DNA from: JAZGBC01 sp036444495
Lineage (GTDB): Bacteria > Pseudomonadota > Alphaproteobacteria > Kiloniellales > J153
DNA length: 10,236 bases
Direction: 5' to 3'
Assembly (NCBI GenBank): GCA_036444495.1
Contig: JAZGBC010000243.1
Location: forward strand, 1-10,236
In this document: one piece after another, positions 1 to 6,780 of the stretch
How positions within the stretch are numbered: position 1 is the first letter of the stretch
Layout of the letters: every line of letters starts with the position of its first letter
Made by a program: the position numbers and the translations under genes
The notes under the pieces: model-generated
Databases searched by the model: none
Seen by the model: the letters and a program-made list of their open reading frames with translations, nothing else
Told to the model about the DNA's origin: nothing

Positions 1-864
1 ATCTGGTTCAACGGCGCGCTTGTGCCCTGGCGTGAGGCCAAGCTGCACGTGCTCAGCCATGCGCTGCACTACGCGAGCTGCGTCTTCGAGGGCGAGCGCT
101 CCTACGGCGGCGTCATCTTCAAGATGGTCGAGCACCACGAGCGCCTGCACAAATCCGCCGAAGCCATGGGTTTCGAGATTCCCTACAGCGTGGAGGCGAT
201 CAACGCCGCCTCCATGGAGGTGCTCAAGGCCAATGGCATCGTCGACGGCTACGTGCGGCCCGTGGCCTGGCGCGGCAGCGAGATGATGGGAATCTCGGCT
301 CAGCAGACCAGGATCAACGTGGCCATCGCGGCCTGGGAGTGGCCCTCCTACTTCACGCCCGAGGCGCGGCTGAAAGGTATCCGTTTGACCGAGGCGGCCT
401 ACCGCCGCCCGCCGCCGGAGTGCGCCCCGGTTTTCGCCAAGGCGGCCGGGCTCTACATGATCTGCACGCTGTCCAAGCACGCCGCCGAGGCCAAGGGCTA
501 TCAGGACTGCCTGATGCTGGACTACCGCGGCCGCATCTCCGAGGCCACGGGGGCGAACATCTTCCTGCTGCAGGACGGCAAGCTGCACACCCCCACCCCC
601 GACTGCTTCCTGGACGGCCTGACCCGGCAGACGGTGATCGAGCTGGCCCAGGCCCGCGGCGTCGAGGTGATCGAGCGCGCCATCATGCCGGAGGAGCTGG
701 CCAAGACCGACGAGGTCTTCCTGACCGGGACGGCGGTCGAGGTGACCCCGGTCTCCGAGATCGACGGGCAGATTTTCACCGTGGGCCGCCTCACGCAGGA
801 GCTGATGGAGGCCTATAGCGCCCTGGTGCAGAACCCGGCGGAGGCCAGCGCCAGCGCGGCGTAA
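1..864 (+). CDS. ilvE: Branched-chain amino acid aminotransferase, 5' end cut off by the window
   Basis: This is a PLP-dependent fold-type IV transaminase that interconverts Leu, Ile and Val with their 2-oxo acids using glutamate/2-oxoglutarate in the cytosol. The reading frame is open from base 1 (IWFNG...), a motif normally a few to about fifteen residues from the N-terminus, so the true start lies left of the window; the GTG at 22 is internal. Visible landmarks are HALHYASCVFEG near the N-terminus, the PLP Schiff-base lysine in FAKAAGLY (AAG at 439-441), the phosphate/cofactor-binding stretch RISEATGANIF, and LDGLTRQTVIELA and FLTGTAVEVTPV near the C-terminus. 287 residues are present, close to the roughly 300 of the family. 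It is the only + strand gene and converges on moaE with a 24-base gap. The sequence resembles class IV BCATs more than D-amino acid transaminases or aminodeoxychorismate lyases, so the function is well supported. Confidence 0.95.
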   Translation: MWFNGALVPWREAKLHVLSHALHYASCVFEGERSYGGVIFKMVEHHERLHKSAEAMGFEIPYSVEAINAASMEVLKANGIVDGYVRPVAWRGSEMMGISAQQTRINVAIAAWEWPSYFTPEARLKGIRLTEAAYRRPPPECAPVFAKAAGLYMICTLSKHAAEAKGYQDCLMLDYRGRISEATGANIFLLQDGKLHTPTPDCFLDGLTRQTVIELAQARGVEVIERAIMPEELAKTDEVFLTGTAVEVTPVSEIDGQIFTVGRLTQELMEAYSALVQNPAEASASAA

Positions 865-888
865 ACTCGGAAAATTTAAACGTCCCGT
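865..888. other. 24-base convergent gap between ilvE and moaE
   Basis: The stops of ilvE (+) and moaE (-) face each other across 24 bases that include an AT-only run, AAAATTTAAA, at 871-880. No stem-loop long enough for an intrinsic terminator is visible on either strand, so transcription from each side may run into the other gene, or Rho may end it. Confidence 0.4.
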
Positions 889-1359
889 CTACTCCGCGGC
901 ATCCGGGTCGCGCTTGCGCCAGCGCCCGGCGGCCTCGCCGTCGCTATCGCGCGCCTCGACCCAGCGGGGGCCGCCGGCGGTCTCTTCCTGCTTCCAGAAG
1001 GGGGCCTTGGTCTTGAGCCAGTCGATCAGGAACTGGCAGGCGTCGAAGGCGGCTTGGCGGTGGGCGCTGGCGGTGAGGACGAGGACGATCCGATCGCCCG
1101 GCTCCAACCGTCCGATGCGGTGGATGATGAGGCTGGCTTCCAGCGGCCAGCGCTGCTTCGCCTCTTCCTCGATGCGGGCCAGCTCCTTCTCGGTCATGCC
1201 CGGGTAGTGCTCCAGGGTCATGGCCCCGATGGCCTCCTCGCCGGCCATATCGCGCACCAGGCCGACGAAGACCGCGAGCCCGCCGATCCTGTGGTTGCCC
1301 CCGGTAAGCGCGGCGATCTCGGCGCCCACGTCGAAATCCTCCGGCTGCACGCGGATCAT
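889..1359 (-). CDS. moaE: Molybdopterin synthase catalytic (large) subunit MoaE
   Basis: MoaE forms a heterotetramer with MoaD and transfers sulfur from the MoaD thiocarboxylate to cyclic pyranopterin monophosphate, making the dithiolene of molybdopterin. The 156-residue protein is about family length (E. coli about 150). The E. coli active-site residues R39, H103, R104, K119 and K126 match R36 (FVGLVRD), H100 and R101 (SAHRQAAF), K116 and K123 (WLKTKAPFWKQE), all at a constant offset of three. The C-terminal RWVEARDSDGEAAGRW segment is also typical. The ATG at 1359 has the strong ribosome site GGGAGG six bases upstream, lying in the last codons of moaD; moaD stops two bases before this ATG, so the pair is very likely translationally coupled. 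It is the last gene of the Moco block and ends against ilvE. Confidence 0.97.
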   Translation of the reverse strand: MIRVQPEDFDVGAEIAALTGGNHRIGGLAVFVGLVRDMAGEEAIGAMTLEHYPGMTEKELARIEEEAKQRWPLEASLIIHRIGRLEPGDRIVLVLTASAHRQAAFDACQFLIDWLKTKAPFWKQEETAGGPRWVEARDSDGEAAGRWRKRDPDAAE

Positions 1360-1361
1360 GC

Positions 1362-1613
1362 CTAGCCTCCCGTCACGGGCGGGAAGAGGGCCACCTCGTC
1401 GCCGGGGCCGACGGGGTCGCCGGGGCGCGCGTAGACCTGGTTGACCGCGACCCGGATGGTGGAGAGGTCCTCCAGGGCCTCGGCGTAGCCGGGACCCCGG
1501 GAGGTGAGCCAGGTGAGCAACTCTGCCACGGTGGTGACCTCGGCCGGTGGGGAGACGTCTTCCTCCGCCACCCCGGTCTTGGTCTTCAGCCAGGCGAAAT
1601 AAAGCAGCTTCAT
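1362..1613 (-). CDS. moaD: Molybdopterin synthase sulfur carrier (small) subunit MoaD
   Basis: MoaD is a ubiquitin-fold sulfur carrier. Its C-terminal glycine is adenylated by MoeB, converted to a thiocarboxylate, and inserted into the MoaE active site. The 83 residues run from MKLLYFAWLKTKTG to the required tail PVTGG, which ends on the Gly-Gly needed for activation; the middle has the family's VAVNQVYA and GDEVALFPPV segments. The ATG at 1613 overlaps the moeA stop as ATGA, and GAGG lies about eight bases before it. The reading frame stays open upstream, inside moeA in another phase, but that part does not resemble MoaD. It is coupled to moeA upstream and moaE downstream. Confidence 0.96.
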   Translation of the reverse strand: MKLLYFAWLKTKTGVAEEDVSPPAEVTTVAELLTWLTSRGPGYAEALEDLSTIRVAVNQVYARPGDPVGPGDEVALFPPVTGG

Positions 1614-2866
1614 GAGCAGACCTCGCTGAAGGGCAGGAAGTCCACCATGGTGCCGGGCTCCAGGCTGGTCAAGTCCTCGGGCAGTTCCACCAGGCCCTCG
1701 GATTCCACCATGGAGGAGAGGATGCCCGCGCCCTCGCGGGGGAACTTGACCGCGCGCCAGCCCGCCTCGCCGTCGCTCACCAGGCGCGCGCGCAGCCATT
1801 CGCGCCGGTCCTTCTTTTTCTTGTGGGAGAAACCGGCCCGCACCCGGAAGTGGTGCGGCGTCAGGCCGGTGCCGCCCATGAGGCGCAGGATCATGGGGCG
1901 CACGATGTTGAGGAAGGTCACCATGACGGCCACGGGATTGCCCGGCAGGCCGACGAAGGGCACCCGGCCCACCTGGCCCAGCGCAAGGGGCCGCCCCGGC
2001 TTGATCGCCAGGCGCCAGAGGTGCAGGCGGCCGAGCGCCTCGACCGCCGCCTTGACGTGGTCTTCCTCACCGACCGAGACGCCGCCGGAGGTGACGATCA
2101 GGTCGTGCTCCCGGGCCGCGGACTCGAGCGCCCCGCGCACCGTGTCTGGCTCGTCCTTGAGGATGCCCATGTCGTCGACCGTGCAGCCGAGTCCGGTCAG
2201 CAGGCCGGTCACGATGTAGCGGTTGGAATCGTAGATGCAGCCCTCGGGGAGTTCTGCGCCCGGCTCGCGCAGCTCATCACCCGTGGAGAAGAGCGCGACC
2301 CGCAGAGGCCGGGAGACCGAGAGCTCCTTGCGCCCTACGGCGGCGGCCTGACCCAGGTCCTGGGGCCGCAGGCGCATGCCCCTGTGCAGCACCCTGGCGC
2401 CGGAGGTGACATCCTCGCCGCGCAGGCGCCGGTTGGCCCCTTGCTTCAGCCCGGGCGCCAGCACCACCCGCTCGCCCTCCAGGCGGCAGTCCTCCTGCAT
2501 CATCACCGTGTCCATGCCCGCGGGCATGGGCGCGCCGGGGAAGATGCGCACGGCCCGCCCCCGCTCCGGCGCGTGGTCCAGGGGATGGCCCGCGGCCGTA
2601 CGCCCCGCGACGGGCAGGGCCGTCTCGCCATCCGGGTTCAGGTCGTCGAAAAAGACCGCGTAGCCGTCCACCGCCGAGTTGTCGTGGCCGGGCACGTCGA
2701 GGGGCGAGATTACGTCCTCGGCCAGGACGCGGCCGAGTGCCTGGACGAGTGGCGCCGCTTCGGGCTCGGCGACACAGACGATGTTTTCGGCGAGCAGCTT
2801 GAGCGCCTCGTCCACCCGCATGAGCCGTCCACCCTGGGCGAAGCAGTCGTCGGTTAGTTGGGCCAT
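1610..2866 (-). CDS. moeA: Molybdopterin molybdenumtransferase MoeA
   Basis: MoeA inserts molybdate into adenylated molybdopterin, yielding Mo-molybdopterin. From the ATG at 2866 the protein is 418 residues, close to E. coli MoeA (411). Landmarks in order: PGHDNSAVDGYA (59-70), RIFPGAPMPAGMDTVMMQED (108-127), FSTGDEL (193-199), SNRYIVTGLL (214-223), TSGGVSVGEEDHVK (259-272), KPGRPLALG (289-297) and GLPGNPVAV (306-314), followed by the small C-terminal beta domain. These acidic and glycine motifs correspond to the MoeA domain III active site. M16 (MRVDEAL, start near 2821) is an alternative start. The frame stays open to about 3439, but that region is the mobB gene in another phase and is not part of MoeA. 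It lies 20 bases after mobB and overlaps moaD by four bases (ATGA). Confidence 0.96.
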   Translation of the reverse strand: MAQLTDDCFAQGGRLMRVDEALKLLAENIVCVAEPEAAPLVQALGRVLAEDVISPLDVPGHDNSAVDGYAVFFDDLNPDGETALPVAGRTAAGHPLDHAPERGRAVRIFPGAPMPAGMDTVMMQEDCRLEGERVVLAPGLKQGANRRLRGEDVTSGARVLHRGMRLRPQDLGQAAAVGRKELSVSRPLRVALFSTGDELREPGAELPEGCIYDSNRYIVTGLLTGLGCTVDDMGILKDEPDTVRGALESAAREHDLIVTSGGVSVGEEDHVKAAVEALGRLHLWRLAIKPGRPLALGQVGRVPFVGLPGNPVAVMVTFLNIVRPMILRLMGGTGLTPHHFRVRAGFSHKKKKDRREWLRARLVSDGEAGWRAVKFPREGAGILSSMVESEGLVELPEDLTSLEPGTMVDFLPFSEVCS

Positions 2867-2886
2867 GGCTTGGTGCCGTCCTGCTT

Positions 2887-3447
2887 CTAAGCCGCGCCGC
2901 GCGCGCGGTCCGCCAGGCCGCAGTGCGCGACGATGAAATCGGCGATGGCCTCGATGTCGTTGAGGTCGAGACGCGGCACCTCGAGCCCCTCGATCTCTGC
3001 GTCGCTGGCCACGGCCACGATGCAGGGGTCCTGGGGGGCGAGCAGGGGCTTGCCGTGGGCCGGGCGATGCACCTCCAGCTTGTCGTGGCTCTCGGTCTTG
3101 AAACCCTCGATGAGCAGCAAGTCCACGGGTGTGAGCTGGGGGATCAACTCCTCGCTGCTCGGCTCCGGCCCGCCGCGCAGCTCGTGCATGAGGGCCCAGC
3201 GGTTGGCCGAGGAGATGAGCACCTCCGTGGCCCCGGCCTTGCGGTGTTCGTAAGAGTCCTTGCCCGGTTGGTCGATATCGAAGTTGTGGTGCGCGTGCTT
3301 CATGGTGGAGACCGAAAGCCCCCGGCCGACGAGCGCCGGGATGAGCGCGCGCAACAGCGTGGTCTTGCCCGACCCGCTCCAGCCGGCTACGCCAAAGACC
3401 TTCATGGACCCGTCCGCCATGCCTCCAGCCGTCCTGCACCGCTCCAT
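2887..3447 (-). CDS. mobB: Molybdopterin-guanine dinucleotide biosynthesis adaptor MobB
   Basis: MobB is a P-loop GTP-binding protein that assists MobA in attaching GMP to Mo-molybdopterin, giving the MGD form used by DMSO-reductase-family enzymes. The Walker A motif GVAGWSGSGKTTLL sits near residues 19-32, followed by the MobB-specific STMKHAHHNFDIDQPGKDSYEHRKAGA segment's histidines and Asp, then DLLLIEGFKTE (Walker B-like, 108-118). Length is 186 residues against about 175 for E. coli. I chose the ATG at 3447 because GGAGGG lies about six bases before it; ATGs at 3420 and 3405 (MKVFGVAG) are also possible and give a more usual MobB N-terminus. It starts 82 bases after pgsA and may have its own promoter there. 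No mobA is visible in the window. Confidence 0.94.
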   Translation of the reverse strand: MERCRTAGGMADGSMKVFGVAGWSGSGKTTLLRALIPALVGRGLSVSTMKHAHHNFDIDQPGKDSYEHRKAGATEVLISSANRWALMHELRGGPEPSSEELIPQLTPVDLLLIEGFKTESHDKLEVHRPAHGKPLLAPQDPCIVAVASDAEIEGLEVPRLDLNDIEAIADFIVAHCGLADRARGAA

Positions 3448-3480
3448 TCCGGCCCTCCCCGAGAGGCCGATTCTTATGTT

Positions 3481-3511
3481 TTTAAAAGGGCATGGAAAGG
3501 CGGAAAGTCAA
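3481..3511 (-). promoter_or_regulatory. Candidate sigma70-like promoter for mobB-moeA-moaD-moaE
   Basis: In the pgsA-mobB gap the - strand has TTGACT (3511-3506, five of six matches to TTGACA) followed after 19 bases by TTTAAA (3486-3481, four of six matches to TATAAT). The spacer is longer than the ideal 17 and the -10 is weak, so this is only a candidate. It would start transcription about 25-30 bases before the mobB ATG and separate the Moco block from uvrC-pgsA. Confidence 0.3.
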
Positions 3512-3529
3512 CCACCCGGGGTTTGGGTA

Positions 3530-4153
3530 TCAGGTCTCGTCGGTCTGGCCCAGGCTGCCGGCGGCCGGTTTCTCGGTGGACGGCGAGGTGGGGGCGTCGT
3601 CTCCCATGTGCTTGAGGCCGCGGGCCAGATAGTCGCGTCCGGTGACGAAGGTGAGCAGCGCCGCGATCCACAGGCCGGTATCGCCTATGAAATCCACCGG
3701 AATGCTCGCCGGGCCGGCCTCCTCGCCCACGATCAGGAAGCCCAGCGCGATCATCTGCAGGGCCGTCTTCCATTTGGCCAGCCGGCTGACCGGCAGGGGC
3801 ACCTTGATCTCGGCGAGGTACTCGCGCAGGCCCGAGACCAGGATCTCGCGGCACAGGATTACGATGGCCGGGATCACGAGCCAGCCCTGGATCTGGTCGA
3901 TGGCGACCAGGATCACGATCACGCTGGAGACCAGGAGCTTGTCGGCGATGGGGTCGAAAATGCGGCCCATGGCCGTGGTCTGGCCGCGGGTTCGCGCCAG
4001 GTAGCCGTCCAGATAGTCGGTGACCCCCGCCAAGGCGAAGAGCGCCAGCGCGGCCCAGCGCATGATCGGATCGTGGAAATAAAGCAGGGCGACCAGAATC
4101 GGAATGGATGCGATCCGCGAGAGCGTCAGCAAATTTGGCAGGTTGCTGTACAT
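3530..4153 (-). CDS. pgsA: CDP-diacylglycerol-glycerol-3-phosphate 3-phosphatidyltransferase PgsA
   Basis: PgsA is an integral inner-membrane enzyme that makes phosphatidylglycerol phosphate from CDP-diacylglycerol and glycerol 3-phosphate, the committed step to phosphatidylglycerol and cardiolipin. The CDP-alcohol phosphotransferase signature is intact: DYLDGYLARTRG...GRIFDPIADK, with the four aspartates and the glycines in the D-x2-DG-x2-AR...G-x3-D-x3-D pattern. Several hydrophobic helices surround it. I chose the ATG at 4153 (MYSNLPNLLTLSRIASIP), which matches the usual NxPNxLTxxR N-terminus and gives 207 residues; a TTG at 4210 in the same frame would add 19 residues. The C-terminus has a short hydrophilic tail (DAPTSPSTEKPAAG) beyond the last helix. 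It lies 149 bases after uvrC, the common uvrC-pgsA order; a TATGAT hexamer on the - strand (4240-4235) could be a -10 but lacks a clear -35. Confidence 0.93.
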   Translation of the reverse strand: MYSNLPNLLTLSRIASIPILVALLYFHDPIMRWAALALFALAGVTDYLDGYLARTRGQTTAMGRIFDPIADKLLVSSVIVILVAIDQIQGWLVIPAIVILCREILVSGLREYLAEIKVPLPVSRLAKWKTALQMIALGFLIVGEEAGPASIPVDFIGDTGLWIAALLTFVTGRDYLARGLKHMGDDAPTSPSTEKPAAGSLGQTDET

Positions 4154-4302
4154 GAACCCGATACTCGCGGTCTCTCCCGAAGCGGGGCGGCTGGACCAGA
4201 CTTGCCGCAAAGCCCTATCCGATTCGCACTTTCTATCATAGACCTTAAGAATTTAACCCAGACTCCATCGCTGGCTGGCGCTGAAATAGCAGGCCGCTGC
4301 TC

Positions 4303-6333
4303 TCAGTCGCCGGCGTGGAAGTGGCCGTAGATCTTGCGCGCAACCACCTTGCTGATGCCCTCGACCGCCTCCAGGTCCGCCAGCCCCGCGCGCGCCACCT
4401 CCTGGGCCGAGCCGAAGTGATGCAGGAGCGATTTCTTTCGCTTGGGGCCCACGCCCGTCACCTCGTCCAGCGCCGAGCGCAGCCTTGTCTTCGTGCGGCC
4501 GCTGCGATGGCTGCCGATGGCGAAGCGGTGTGCCTCGTCGCGCAGGCGCTGCAGGAAATAGAGCACCGGATCGCGCGGCTCGAGCAACAAAGGCTGGCGG
4601 CCCTCCATGAAAATACGCTCGCGCCCGGCGTTGCGTTTCGAGCCCTTGGCGATGGCCGCGACGGCCAGCTCGCCAAGACCCAGATCGGCCAGCACCTCGC
4701 GCGCGCAGGAGAGCTGACCCCTGCCACCGTCGAGCAGGACCAGGTCGGGCCAAAGGCCGCTATCGCGCTCCGGGTCTTCCTTGAGCGCGCGGGAGAAGCG
4801 CCGGGTGAGCACCTCGCGCATCATGGCGTAGTCGTCGCCGGCGGCGGCTTCCTTGATACGGAACTTGCGGTAGGCGGTCTTGGTGAAGCCCTCGGGGCCG
4901 GCCACGATCATGGCGCCGTAAGGGTTGGCGCCCTGGATGTGGCTGTTGTCGTAGACCTCGATGCGCTCGGGCGCCGCCTCCAGGCCCAGGCGCTCGGCCA
5001 GGCTCTCCAAGAGCCTGCGCTGGGTGCTGCTTTCGGCCAGGCGCCGGGCCAGCGACTCCCGCGCATTGGTCAGGGCGTGCTCGACCAGCTTGCGCTTGGC
5101 GCCGCGCTTGGGAGTGAGCAGCGCCACCTTGTGTCCCGTGCGGAAGGCCAGCGCCGCGGCGATGAGGGCCTCGCCCTGCGGCTTGTGGCTGAGCAGGACG
5201 GCCTCGGGTACGGGCTTGTTGTCGTAGAACTGAGCGATGAAGGCGGCCAGCACCGGCCCGGGTGCCAGGGCCTTGTCGTGCACCGGATAATAGGCGCGGT
5301 TGCCGTAGTTGCGCCCGGCGCGGAAGAAGAAGACCTGGATGCAGATCTGCCCGGCCTTCTGGCAGGCGGCGATCACGTCGGCATCGTGCACGTCTCGCAC
5401 GTTGATGTCCTGGCGCGATTGGATGTGGGCGAGCGCGCGGATGCGGTCGCGGTAGATCGCCGCTGTCTCGAAGTCGAGGCGCTCGGAGGTCTCCTGCATG
5501 GATTTGGCCAGGCGCCGTTGGACCTGTTGCGAACGGCCGGTCAGGAAGTCCCGAGCCTGGCCTACGAGTTCGCCGTAGTCGGCCTCGGAGATGCGGCCGA
5601 CGCAGGGCGCCGAGCAACGCTTGATCTGGTGCATCAGGCAGGGCCGGGTACGCGCGGCAAAGACCGGATCCGAGCAGGAGCGCAGAAGGAATGCCTTCTC
5701 CAGCGCGGTGATGGTCTGGTTCACAGCGCTGGCGGAGGCGAAGGGGCCGAAATAGTCGCCCGGCCGCGTGTGCGCGCCGCGGTGCTTGGCGATCTCGGGG
5801 AAGGCATGATCGCCGGCAATCAGTATATAGGGGAAGGATTTGTCGTCGCGCAGCAGTACGTTGTAGCGCGGCATGAGGCGCTTGATCAGATTGCTCTCGA
5901 GCAGCAGCGCCTCGATCTCGGTATGGGTGGTGACCACCTCGATCCTCACCGTATCGGCCATCATGCGCTGCAGCCGGCGCGGCAGCCTTGCCGTCCGGCC
6001 ATAGGTCGCGACCCGCTTTCTCAGATTCTTCGCCTTGCCGACGTAAAGCGCCTCGCCGCGGTGGCCCAGCATGCGGTAGACGCCGGGGGCAGTCGGCAGG
6101 GTCTTGACCGCCTCGGTGATGACCTCGCGGCCACGCGCGAGCCCGCCTTTGGAGCCTTGTCCACGGTCCGCGGACTTGGCCGGCGACTTCTGGCCCTCCG
6201 TTTGGTCGTGGCCTTCCCTCGCTTCGGGCCAGGCGGCCAAGGAATCGCCCGGATCCTCTTCCTTGGGCATGGCCGAACGCTTGCCACCGGCGGAAGGATC
6301 CGTTTGCTTGCGCTTGTGCTGCGGCTTCACCAT
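4303..6333 (-). CDS. uvrC: Excinuclease ABC subunit C UvrC, with N-terminal extension
   Basis: UvrC makes both incisions around bulky DNA lesions after UvrA/UvrB damage recognition. Domains in order: a hydrophilic extension (1-70); the GIY-YIG nuclease (GVY 84-86, LYVG 96-99, R105) for the 3' cut; a cysteine cluster C220, C232, C240, C244 whose spacing (12, 8, 4) equals that of the E. coli UvrC [4Fe-4S] ligands; a UVR/UvrB-binding motif around 270-305; the RNase H-like endonuclease with the D-D-H triad in YDNSHIQG (D462), LLDGGRGQ (D535) and RDEAHRFA (H602); and C-terminal helix-hairpin-helix motifs (625-672). The protein is 676 residues against about 610 in E. coli, the excess being the N-terminal extension. 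The ATG at 6333 has AGGA five bases upstream; the next in-frame ATG at 6270 has no such site. pgsA follows. Confidence 0.97.
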   Translation of the reverse strand: MVKPQHKRKQTDPSAGGKRSAMPKEEDPGDSLAAWPEAREGHDQTEGQKSPAKSADRGQGSKGGLARGREVITEAVKTLPTAPGVYRMLGHRGEALYVGKAKNLRKRVATYGRTARLPRRLQRMMADTVRIEVVTTHTEIEALLLESNLIKRLMPRYNVLLRDDKSFPYILIAGDHAFPEIAKHRGAHTRPGDYFGPFASASAVNQTITALEKAFLLRSCSDPVFAARTRPCLMHQIKRCSAPCVGRISEADYGELVGQARDFLTGRSQQVQRRLAKSMQETSERLDFETAAIYRDRIRALAHIQSRQDINVRDVHDADVIAACQKAGQICIQVFFFRAGRNYGNRAYYPVHDKALAPGPVLAAFIAQFYDNKPVPEAVLLSHKPQGEALIAAALAFRTGHKVALLTPKRGAKRKLVEHALTNARESLARRLAESSTQRRLLESLAERLGLEAAPERIEVYDNSHIQGANPYGAMIVAGPEGFTKTAYRKFRIKEAAAGDDYAMMREVLTRRFSRALKEDPERDSGLWPDLVLLDGGRGQLSCAREVLADLGLGELAVAAIAKGSKRNAGRERIFMEGRQPLLLEPRDPVLYFLQRLRDEAHRFAIGSHRSGRTKTRLRSALDEVTGVGPKRKKSLLHHFGSAQEVARAGLADLEAVEGISKVVARKIYGHFHAGD

Positions 6334-6472
6334 GGCGGTCCTAGAAACCAGGAAGCTTTGCCCGGGTCAACGGCGCGGGCGGCCGATACGGCGCCTCGGG
6401 AGAGTCCCCTGGTGGATGACTCTCATCTCGCTTGTATGCACTCTACCCAGGGCTTATCGATCCCTTGAGAAT

Positions 6473-6495
6473 CTATCCACGAATCCTGTGGATAA
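6473..6495. promoter_or_regulatory. Two inverted DnaA-box-like sites, one perfect
   Basis: TGTGGATAA at 6487-6495 is the exact reverse complement of the consensus DnaA box TTATCCACA. The opposing site CTATCCACG at 6473-6481 matches seven of nine. Together they form a perfect inverted repeat TATCCAC / GTGGATA (6474-6480 and 6488-6494) with a 7-base centre. A further 7-of-9 match, TGTGCAAAA, is at 6686-6694. The perfect box is about 155 bases upstream of the uvrC ATG. DnaA binding is inferred from sequence only. Confidence 0.45.
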
Positions 6496-6540
6496 ACCTG
6501 TGAGCAGGTAGCTTGATGGGCCCTTGTCCTCAAGGAAACC

Positions 6541-6590
6541 AAGCCTTTGTTCAAAATGCCTAATTTTTAGGCAATTATTTTAAGCCTTTG
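6541..6590. repeat. Palindrome flanked by a 9-base direct repeat
   Basis: AAGCCTTTG occurs at 6541-6549 and again at 6582-6590. Between them lies a 7-bp palindrome TGCCTAA-TTT-TTAGGCA (6557-6573), 7 bases from the left repeat and 8 from the right. The right repeat itself merges into CCTTTGAAAGG (6585-6595), another palindrome. The arrangement looks like a protein-binding element or a small hairpin; the palindrome is AT-rich and a poor intrinsic terminator. Confidence 0.5.
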
Positions 6591-6780
6591 AAAGGTAATG
6601 TATAATCAGAAGTCAAGCGTAAAGAAACGTAAACGAATCTGAATTTTGGGGTTTCGGTCCCATGATCCTCAATCCGCGCGCGGCCTGTGCAAAACTTCAA
6701 CCGATTTGCGCAAGAGAATCCCCGATTTGGCAAGGGCTTAGATTGCGGCCTTGAGTCGAAAGGCCACAGTACGGCGCGGG

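Larger units (their letters stand above)
6334..6780. other. 447-base AT-richer intergenic region between folB and uvrC
   Basis: No credible gene was found here; the open frames that enter it are shadows of folB or uvrC. It must hold the uvrC promoter (- strand), but I see no clear -35/-10 pair. The core at about 6540-6650 is strikingly AT-rich against the GC-rich surroundings. It contains a DnaA-box inverted repeat, a palindrome flanked by direct repeats, a perfect TATAAT on the + strand (6601-6606) without a recognisable -35, and CGTAAA twice exactly 10 bases apart (6618-6623, 6628-6633). A 6-bp stem GGCCTT/AAGGCC (6747-6752, 6760-6765) lies 16 bases past the folB stop but has no following U-run, so it is at best a weak terminator. 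No alphaproteobacterial LexA box (GTTC-N7-GTTC) is visible. Confidence 0.6.

Noticed and set aside
22..24. GTG at 22 as start of the aminotransferase
   Set aside because: The frame is open to base 1 and encodes IWFNGAL, a conserved N-terminal motif of the family, so the true start is outside the window.
1823..2857. 344-codon + strand frame opposite moeA
   Set aside because: Shadow of moeA; composition is His/Gln/Ala/Arg-rich with no domain.
2867..3439. Extension of the moeA frame upstream to a 609-residue protein
   Set aside because: The extra 191 residues overlap mobB in another phase, are Arg/Gly/Pro-rich and have no MoeA or MobB homology, so this is not a MobB-MoeA fusion.
4315..6468. 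717-codon open frame on the + strand opposite uvrC
   Set aside because: It is antisense to a fully recognisable uvrC, its translation is low-complexity Ala/Gly/Leu/Arg/Val-rich and matches no family I know; long antisense frames are expected from GC-rich codon bias.
6334..6780. SOS (LexA) box for uvrC
   Set aside because: I looked for GTTC-N7-GTTC and CTGT-N8-ACAG in the upstream region; only a single GTTC half-site (6549-6552) is present without its partner.
6334..6780. Chromosomal replication origin
   Set aside because: One perfect and two or three degenerate DnaA boxes plus an AT-rich patch are suggestive but too few, and none of the usual neighbours (dnaA, dnaN, gidA, parAB, hemE) is in the window.
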